Positions 25,811-35,600 of a DNA stretch of 64,000 nt are shown here, one piece after another. The notes under the pieces are model-generated. The model was given only the letters and a program-made list of their open reading frames with translations, had not been told where the DNA came from and did not search any database. Made by a program: the position numbers and the translations under genes. Every line of letters starts with the position of its first letter. Positions within the stretch are counted from its first letter, which is position 1. The DNA is from Lagopus muta (lineage: Eukaryota; Chordata; Aves; Galliformes; Phasianidae), in the NCBI RefSeq assembly GCF_023343835.1, contig NC_064434.1, positions 10,769,505-10,833,504 on the forward strand. Direction: 5' to 3'.

Positions 25811-26185
25811 AGATATCCATCAGATTCTGCTATATGGTACCTACAACACTAGTTGCAACCAATGACTTCAACAGTCAAGAGTCCCTTCTTTCTTTATTAC
25901 GTCTACTGCCTTAAAGCTATACTTTTGTTCAGATGTAACCCCACTTCTCCAGGAAAGGCCATCAAAGCTTCTCTACAGGAAAGACAAAGTGAAAATGAAG
26001 CAACTCAGAAACAATAAATTACCATATCCTACCAGAACAGCACTTCTTACCGAAATGCCTCCTCCACCACCACACAGAAACCTACAGCCATTCTGGAGCC
26101 AAAGGAACCTGGATAGAAATGGATTTAATCAACAAAACAAAAAAGCAGGTGACATGGGATATAGGTTTGTAATTAGGAGGACAAA

Positions 26186-26342
26186 CAGCTGAAAATTGTT
26201 TTCACCACTATAAAGAGGGCAGCATTTCCTCTTAAGGTGGTATAGACAAGAGTCTTTTAATTTTATGGAAAGTGGATGGTAGAAATTTGTATTTTTCTTG
26301 TGACTAGTGGAATTAAAGATACTGAAGCAACACAAGTGCACA
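26186..26342 (+). promoter_or_regulatory. Probable ZPAX core promoter and 5' UTR
   Basis: A TATAAAG box at 26209-26215 predicts transcription start near 26240 and a 5' UTR of about 100 nt before the ATG at 26343. An E-box, CAGCTG, sits at 26186-26191. Zona pellucida genes in other vertebrates are driven in oocytes through E-boxes bound by FIGLA with TCF3/E12 partners, so this box is a natural candidate. Its spacing to the TATA box is shorter than the roughly 200 bp described for mouse Zp genes, so its role is inference. Confidence 0.5.
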
Positions 26343-26643
26343 ATGAAATTGGGTTTGGTGCTGAGGTGAGAATTTCATGGTAGTTAAATGTTAACTGTTT
26401 TTCTCAAGGCATCAGTGCAGTGAGCTTTTTCTTTGTTACACCTAACTTTCCAATGGTAACCAAGGCAGTCTTATTTTGTAGTATCTAGGCTTGTAATTCC
26501 AATACCCAGGCTTAAGTTTCTGTGCATGAAAACTTGTAGATTCTACTAATCCTTGTTGTTTTATTTGTTGTTGTTGTTGTTTTTGTGCAGGATATTATTA
26601 ATAGGAATGCTCATCTCTACAACATGGACCCAAGTGGCATCAG
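26343..26643 (+). other. ZPAX: Split signal-peptide coding region of ZPAX (exons 1-2)
   Basis: Exon 1 contributes only 23 coding nt (ATG AAA TTG GGT TTG GTG CTG AG) before donor AG|GTGAGA. Exon 2 starts after TTTTTGTGCAG at 26591 with G, completing an Arg codon and continuing ILLIGMLISTTWTQVAS. The joined 25-residue leader has a basic N-end, hydrophobic core and small residues at the cut, as a signal peptide needs. This phase fit chose the start. An in-frame ATG inside exon 2 would give a leader with little hydrophobic core. Confidence 0.85.
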
Positions 26644-29600
26644 GTAACACTACTGTGAGCAGCATTTACCTAAAAATTTCTATGATCATTTTTTCATTTA
26701 TAGAAATAACTAATAGATTAATAGATTTTTTATCATTAATTTTCTTTTTTTTTTTTAATCATTAATAGATTGGAGAATTTCTTGTCTCTCGTTTTATTAT
26801 ATTCCAGTTTAAAAGTTCAGTTTAGAGCAGCAAACTTTGCTCTCTTGACCCTATTGTAGAATCCTGTTTCCATCACTGGCTGCTCAAAGTAGCAGTGTCA
26901 GCTCACCAGTCACAATTACTATTGGAATACATGTTCATGGCTGTGTTGGAAATACTGGCTGGTGATTTCTTCATTTATTTTGTTTGTTTGTTCTTGTTTT
27001 TGTGCTTTGTTTTTAAATCTAATATCTCTTGTTAGAAGATACAGATATAATTCCTGGTATAAAACTGTGTGGGAAGTAGAGGGTTTCTATTTTTTATCTT
27101 TAATTCTGTATTTTTGTCTTTCAATGCCTTCAATATAGGACTCATGACTTCAGAGTGCTTGAAGAACTTTTTGCATTTAACCCTGAGTATGGAGCACTTT
27201 AAGGAGAAGTATTTATCTTTTTCTGCTGTTGGTAAGTTGACACAAAAGAAATTAGAGGGGGGAATTGTAAATGGTGAAGTCTTCAAAATCATTTGAGTTC
27301 TTCCTACTAGAATTTGCAGGATTGTATTAAGCTAATAGAGTTGTGGAAGTAGGTTATTTCTTGTTTTTAAAGCTACCTTTATTTTTGTGTAAATTATAGC
27401 CTTGTTAAGTTATTACTTAGTATCAAGGCTAATCATGACTGCCTCTGAACTGAAATTGAAATGCACTCTGTAGGGAAAATATGGTAGCTGTTGGCATGTT
27501 GATGCCGATGGATATTGTTTGTGGTACACAGACTTTCTTTAGTTACCACATATCCTATTCTCAAAATGGAGTAGCCTTAGCTGGTGCTGTGTTAGTGGTT
27601 TTGCACTGACAGTCATCCACTTTCTTGCTTACAACTCACGGACCTTGTAGATGGGTATAAATTCTTAATGAAGCAGGGAAACTAGCTGGGCCTTCTCTGG
27701 CTTAGTAATCAACAAGTGATACTTTCAAGTGAGAAATGCCACAGATTGTACTAGAAGGTCAGAGTGAGATAACTTGAGAACAATAGACATTAAGGCTAAG
27801 TTTGTGTAATCTTTCATCTGATGAATTAGCTTTCAATGCTAGTTGGTTGTCTGACTAGGTGCAGTCAATTACACAGCATCTGTTTTTCAAGAACATTACA
27901 TTTATGTCAAATCCTTCTTACTGTATGTTTCTGTGCTTAAGCATCTTCACCCATATGTTAACAGACTCTGCATTGAGGTATGTACAGCTTGAAAATATCA
28001 TATTTTTAGCCAAAAATAATTACTTAATAGTTCTGAAGACTGAGAGATTTGATCTAAGCATTAGGTTTTGTTGTCCCGGTTAAGATTCCCAAAGAGTCTC
28101 CATTGGCTAAGCAGGCATTAGAAAGAAACATGGAGCTGTGCCAACCCTGGAGCAGCACCCTGATACTGCAGACTATCATCGTCAATCAACCATGACAACT
28201 GTGACACTGATCTGTCTGTTCTGTATTTACCCAGGCTTTCTCTCCGATTAGGATTTCACATCCTGCCATACTGGTCATTTATTATCTTTGGCCCTTCAGC
28301 TACTAGTGTTTCCTGTCGTAGTCTGTTTGTAATCTTGTTCTACTTCCCTTTTCATATAACTCCTTGCAGAATTTTATCTGCAGTTCTCTCTTACCTCTTA
28401 GCACGTGGTATGTAGTCAAGCCATAGATGATCTAAGACAGCTGAACCCTAGGGGCAAAGGTAGGTTTCTAAGAGCCTACACGGAAGGGGTTGTACTAATT
28501 AATGCTGATCCCAACTAATTGCTCATAGATCGATCTGGTATAACCTGGGAGCTAGATGAGGCCCTGGCATCTCAGTGTGGCTACACAATAACTTACAGCA
28601 GCAGGAATAGCATTGTATTTCGTGCTTCAGCGCTAAGTTGTCATTCTCACTTGGAGGTAAGTCAAACCAAGATGCAGTGCTGTTGTGTATAACCTCTAGG
28701 TGGAAGATGAAGAAATTATTAGTAGGTGTTTATTGAGGGGTTGTTATGTGTTGAACATTGACTAGCAGAAAATTATTTAATTCCCCTCAAATCTGCCCGG
28801 AGGTTTGAAAATAATTCTTGGTATTGACGTCCAAATGTACTACATAGTAGCACAGATGAGCATAGGAAGAAGCACATCACATGTCCTTGAAGGACAACTG
28901 CCTTTTCCTGGATAAAAACAGGGAATCCATCTGGCTGTTGTTCTGCTCTGCTGTAGCGTTTTGTGTCTGAGATGGCGTAATGGTTAATCTCAAAACTTTC
29001 TCTGCGTGTGTTCCATGCCCACTGCTGCTATGCTGTAAAACACAAGATCAGGTACATCTCGGGATGTGTTTTCTCCTCTCAAGCTCTGAAGCTGTATGAA
29101 AGCTTCATGAAGCTCCTCCCCATTGTATTTGTGCGGCTATGTAGTTATACGCCTCCATGTGTACAAGGTATATAGTTAACCAAGTAGTAAACAATCTCAG
29201 CAATGGAGTTGCACTTCTGTGGAAAGATTGATGGGTGGATTTCCTGAGTTAGGTCACAAGAAGAGCTAATGTCCTGCTTGGGAAAATCAGTTTAACATGT
29301 GTTTCCTGTGTCCATGCAGAAAGATGTGTTCACAGTAACTATACAGATCAAAGTGTCCCATACTTCTGATATGAAAAATGCTACAACTCATCTGAAAAGT
29401 GCAAGTTGTCCTTATGGCCCATGGAGTCCAAGAGAGTTAGTATGTGAAACCAACTACATGGAGGTAAGCATTAGAAGTTTCTTATGGTAAAATACCTTGA
29501 GGTGAGGGGGTGAATATTAGAAGATACTGCATTTGGAAGCGGATCAAATGATAGGAATGAGTATCAGAAACAAAGCGTATACCTACTAAGCTTGCTGCGG

Positions 29601-32600
29601 AGAACTCTTGAGGGAAGAACTCTCTTGACTCCTATTGTCCTCTCCAAAATAATTTTCTGGCTTTAAATAGAAGTGAAAACACTAAAACTAGATAATAGAT
29701 AAGCTGAAATCAAGAGACAAGGAAAAAGGGCCACCAATACTTAGAGCACCTTTTTCTATTCAGGTTTCTGTCTGGAGAGATGTTCCCCAAACTGAGAAGA
29801 ATATTGTTTTGAATGAACCTGAGGATTGGATTCTTTCTAATCAGGAGGTAAAAAGCAGGTTTTTTCTTGCTAGTAAAAGCTAGTGCTACTTCTAACACTA
29901 TCATCGTTCAATGTCCACACAGTATAAATTGTCCTTCTCAAAGGAACACTTCAGTAGAGCTCCTTTACCAACTGGTTTTTAGGAAAGAAGTATTCCATAT
30001 TAGAAATATAGAAAGCTGCAGGCCTAATCTCCAAGGAAGAAATGGAGGCAAGGTTCTCAGCTTAAAAGTCATTTTCTCTGACAAGAGGTTGTGCAACAAA
30101 ATCTCTAAGACCTTCGTGGCCCAGGAATGAGCTGCAGATAGGCTTTTTTCTTTCTTAGACCCTATGATTTTAGCACAGCAGTGCTGCCAATATTCTGCCA
30201 CATCATCTTCAAACCAGAAGGGATGCCTGTTTTTTTTTTTTTTTTTTTTTTGTTTTTTTTGTTTGTTTGTTACTCCTGATACAGAAAGCTTTCTTCATGT
30301 AAGAGGATGAGCAAGGCAAAGCTTAAGGGCTATCACATGGCCAGCACTTAGAATAAGGCAACAGAACTGCTGGGCAGCTGAATACAATAAATCATCCACT
30401 GTAGTAAATAACTCACTTTAAAGAGCTTGTTCAAACTGTTAATGAATTTCTCTGGGTAGGCAAAAGCAGGGGAAGCCTCAATATGGCAGATAGTATTTCA
30501 TCAACCAGAAGAAAAAAGAGCTCTGCTTGTAAGTGATGCTTGGAGGGCTGGCTATGGACTCAACACCACAGAAACCAGAATTCTGCTGCGAGTGCCATAT
30601 AGCACTGCACAAATTCAACTGGTCAAGGTTGGTACACTGCCTTCAACCTAGGAAGTTGTCAGACTGTACAGGTCTAATGAGATCTCGTTCTGCAGGCTCA
30701 GGGAATTACCTTTTCTGCAGTGAGATCAAGTACATTTTACAAACAGCAGTGGATGATCCTGATGGTGGATACTGCTGTGGCATGTCCTGTAGGTGAGAAA
30801 TGTGGTACCTTACCCCACTGCTTAAATATACGGAGTCTGGCTTGCAACTACAGTAATGAGCTGACAGCTTTCTTATCTTGTCCCTAAGATGGTGTGAATT
30901 ACATTAACAAAACAATCATCTGGACTGTTCCAAAATATTTTCAAGCACTCTGTGCTGGAGCAACTGGCTTTAAGGATGTGCTTGTTGAAGCTGGTGTGAA
31001 TCTACACAAACTCTCTGCTGAAGAAATGGCCTCCAGGAAATATGTGTTATCTAATGACTTAAATACAATTACAGTGAAGATACCTATAGGTGCAGAAGGT
31101 GGCTTTTACAAGGTTAGTCATGTTGGATGGCAGGCAAAGTAGATTTTCTGTTGAGTCGTTTTTGTGGGGTGTTTTTGTGGGTTTTTTTGGTTTTTTTTTT
31201 TTTTTTTTTTTTTTTTGTAGTTTGGTCTTTTTTTAGGGTTTTTATTTTTTGTGGTGATCGCAGGATGGTGATATATAGTATTCAAATGGTGATAGAATAG
31301 TGATGCATCCTGTATTCCTGGGCAGGAGTAATTGTTCATTCTGTTCCTTCCAAGTGATAAGGGAGGGGAAGAAGTAAGGAAAGGAGGGAAAAAAGGGGAA
31401 ATCAAAGGTATACAAATAGCTCTTGTGTGCACTGCATTGTGAAGACTCTTACTAACAAGCAAAGATGGACACAAATCTATAAAGGAATATTGATCTGTCT
31501 CCTACCTCATGTTAACATGTTCTCTGATGTTGCATTCCAAAGCTATAAAACATGTAGCTCTTATCATATTTTACCAAAAAAAAAAAAAAAAAAAAAGGCA
31601 CTGAAGAGAATGAGAGCACATGATTTGTTTACAAGATCACGTGGTATTGGGATGCCTTGAGAATGTAGCTCTAAATCTAGTAGCTCTTGAAGTGAACTGA
31701 GTCCTGGGCAAATGCTGTAACAACTGAGCTTTAGAGAAGTTGAAGGAGGAGCCATTTCCCTGATTAAACAGTCCCCTGCTTCTTTGGAAGCAACATGTGG
31801 GGGATGACTTCAGAAGGTAGTCTCTTGAGTATCCTGTGAATCCAGGCTTTAGAGAACTACTGCCCATAATAGTGATATAGGAAGCACCACATAAGAGGTC
31901 AGCTCCTCACAGATGTTGATTGTTTGTTGTTTTTATTGTTCCCAAACTTCCAAGCATAGAAGTGGCCTCACAGAGCAGAGGAGGACAACTATTTGGAGCT
32001 ATAATTCTAGCAGATTCTGTAATGCTATGGTATGACTTTGATTGTAACGTAGAGTCATATTCTACTGAAGGGTGTTCATAATGAAATTGCAGACTTCCGT
32101 AAGCAGTGGAAAGCATGGGGTAAAATACTCCATCAACCTGTTCTTGGAACACCAGTGGGAGGATAACAAATGGGGACTAACCAAGTATACCATCATCAAG
32201 GAAATAGAAACACCGTTTGAACAAGCAGAACTTGCTGTAACTAACAGTAAGTAGCTTAACATTGTTTACTGAAGGTTTTGGTACTGATGAGAAAATAATG
32301 TTGGCTTATGCATTTTCAGACTCCAATCTGAGTGCAAGGCTAATGAATGTTACAGTGGGAATGTTTCTCCTGGATGTGGAGCTCGTGAACTTGACCATTG
32401 AGGGGACAACTGTAACTGTACCTGAAGCTATTCAGCATGGATATTTAACATATGAAATTCAGTATGCTAATGGAAGCAAAATTTATGTAATACAAGTGTC
32501 ATTTGATGCACCAGGCATTAAGAAAGAGGTGTGTACGAAAAGTACGCACTGCAGTTTACCATCGTGTAGAAATTGTATCACTCACTGTTTCTTCTAAATG

Positions 32601-35600
32601 TGATTTTCCTAGTATGTAACTGATGACACAAGAGAATACACACTGAATGTCACCCTGAAGTTCATCATCCTTCCAACAAATGACACATTTGCTGTCCCTG
32701 TCATAACAGTGTCTGCTGTTAAAGATGCTGGTAAGCTAGTAGAATCTGAGCAAAACTTCTTTATCTGGCTGCAACTAACCTGATGAACTCAGCTGTTAAC
32801 TGTGCTACATTCATCCAGTGATGCTGTCAGTGCTAAATAGCACTTTTAAACTCTGATAGTAGCAAGCATGTTGGCTGACTCTTAACTGTATTACAGTACT
32901 ACCCAGTGCAAGGGGATACTGTGATGAGGATGACTTCCATCTCATTATCACCCGTGGGAATGTGGACCAAAACTGGCTGCCCTTCATCTCAGATCAGCAC
33001 CTGATGCCAGAGGTTGCTCAGAAAGACTACTATAGCCTGAATGACAATGGCACTCACTTGTTTGTCTCTGTCCCTTTTCTTTCCTCCCTTGTGGACTATA
33101 AGGTAAGGTTACTAGTCTGCATCAATTAAAATACACACTCTATCATCTATGAGATATTTATATGATACACTGTGTCCAACTATACAATATGGTAAAAATA
33201 AAGCATCCATTTGGGATAGGCTTCGAATAATTAATGGAGGGCATTTTCTACTCTGGAAGAATGCTTTACAGTTAAGAAAAGCACTTTACAGCCACTTAAA
33301 GGCTGAACAACATTTTAATGGAAATTGTACAGGCGATGATATTTAAGTTGCATTGTAAAACTACTGAAAAAGCTCTTTGTGTCTGTCTCTGGATTAAAAT
33401 AAAAACTCTTGTGGATGTGGTTTTGGTCAAGGATCATTACCTTTGGCTTGTGATAATCTGCTGTCTGAGTATTTCTAGAAAAGTAGTGGATCTTCATTCT
33501 CTTGTTTAATCTGTATCATCCCTAGGATATCCATATTTCTGGAGTAATGGCTTCACTTCACTTAAACTTGAAGGATGGCATCACCTTGGCTAATAAGAAG
33601 GACTTCTTGATCTCCTGCAGATTTCCACCTTCGGAGCTAATTCGTAAGAGCATTACCTCTAATGCACTGGGTTTAGCTCCTAAATGCTATACACTGAGTT
33701 GCATAAATAATCACAAACCTACACAGTTTTAAAGGCTTATAGTATTTATGCTTCTGTGACACCTTATCTGCTTGTCAAATCTTATTCCAAGTAATATGCT
33801 GCAAGACAAGTGAAATTACAGTGTGAAGAGACTATCCTGTTGGGTCTGGATTTTGTGAAGGAGTCAGTCTTCTCGCTCTCTCACTTCCAAAGCAAAACCA
33901 TTTGTCAGAAGGGTTTGGGCTTGTTTGGGGCCTTTGTTGTTGTTTGTTTTTTTTTGTTATAATTATGAAGATGGGCCTTGATGGGGGGAGGGGGGGGGGG
34001 GGGGGGAGGGTAGGTCAGCTTATAAACTCTTCATTGAGAAACATACTCATCTGGATTGACTGTGCTGAAATATATTGGTTAGAAAAATCTTTTGGTGAAA
34101 GGAGGCTTTCTAAGAATGTGTGAAATCACCACTATTCCATGTATTGCACACAGTAAAGATGCTAAAAAAAAAAAAATTAAAATTAAGGACAATTTAAAAA
34201 GTCTGGCTCAGATGTTTGCTCTCATGAGCTGCCAAAAGCCTTGCTAGCAGTCCATAAAGAACTTCACTGTAGCCTTCCAGCTCCTTCATTTTGTAACCTC
34301 GTTTGTACTGAAAAATGTATTTTTCTCTTTCAGAGTGCCTTCCCAATGGCACTGTGGTAATTACTGCAATAAAATTAGTAAGACTTGCAGATCTGGACAC
34401 CAGCCTGCTTGTCTTAAGAGACAAACAGTGTAAACCCGGTCTAGTGACAAAGAAGTCTGCAACCTTTAAATTCAATGTGAATACATGTGGAACAAGTAGA
34501 AAGGTAAGGGCTTAGTAATATTTACTTCCTGTTGGGATAGGTTCAGCACTAGAAATGGCAGAGATTCAGAAGCTGCAAGAAGGTTGCAGCTGACAAGTGG
34601 TCACTTCTGAAAAGCAGTATACCTACACTCCAGTTCTGAGAATGCAAAATTCAGTTAGGTAGAATTTTTTAGTTAAAACAACTTTTAGAGCCAGAAATGC
34701 TCTCTGAAACAGAACTTAGTTTGACAATGTTGACTGTAACAGACTTGAATGTGAGCTTATGTTGTCAATATGTACTCAGCTTCCTTGTAGAAGCTGATTA
34801 GTAGTCACTAATGAATGCCTAGACTGACTTAATTTACATAAGTAGAAAATAAAGAGAAAAGAACAAAAGATCTAATGTTAAAATTCCAGTTGCATCTAAT
34901 GCAACTTAATTCTGTGAATGCTAAGTACAAATTCTACTGACAGAATCAACTGTATGTATGTTTCAGTTCAACAGCACATCTATAACATACGAAAATGATG
35001 TACTCTATTTCAGACCTGGAAATGATATACCAGTATACCAGTAAGTACTGTTCCCTAGAAGGAGAATGTCAAAGGTGGTTTTCATTTCTAAAATCTAATC
35101 CAGAATGTTTTCCTTCAGATTAAAGTTTGTATGTGTTTACACAATCAAGCACTCAGCTGATGTCAAGTATGAAAATAAGAAGAACCTTCCATCAAATATT
35201 AAGCCAGGTTTTGGCTCTTTAGATCTCTCACTGAAGCTTTTTAAAGGTAACTTTTTCTGATTAGGCTTTTTATCAAGGATAGGGTTGGAAAAGCTGCTGA
35301 TTGTTTTCTTGTTCAACTCTGCCTCCAATGGGGAACGGGGTGACTCAGAGCCAGTTGCTCAAGACCATGTCCAGGCTTTTGAATAACTCCTAGGGCAAAG
35401 TGAAAGACTTTTTGAAGGCTTCATAGGTTTTGCCTTCAGGATGTAACAAATGGCCAGGAATCTACAGTGGATCATATCATGTGCAACCAAGATGTGGGTT
35501 TTCTGCTGGGGTAGTCATGTTATCTTGTGTAGTGGTTGGTATCTCTCTGTATCAGCCCTTAAAGTGTGACTAAGCAGAGGAATTAGTTTATGATTATTGT

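Larger units (their letters stand above)
27139..33643 (+). other. ZPAX: N-terminal ZP-N repeat region of ZPAX (exons 3-14)
   Basis: Residues about 26-606. The first unit has four cysteines (C32, C73, C94, C129), fitting the ZP-N 1-4 and 2-3 disulphide pattern. The next begins near C141 (VCETNYMEVSV, a wording typical of ZP2-like proteins) and ends at C261 without an inner pair. C285 opens a long cysteine-poor part. C507 and C598 bracket a last unit before the ZP module. Many N-x-S/T sites are present. In ZP2 the corresponding repeats contact sperm and are cut after fertilisation; whether ZPAX does this is unknown here. Confidence 0.7.
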
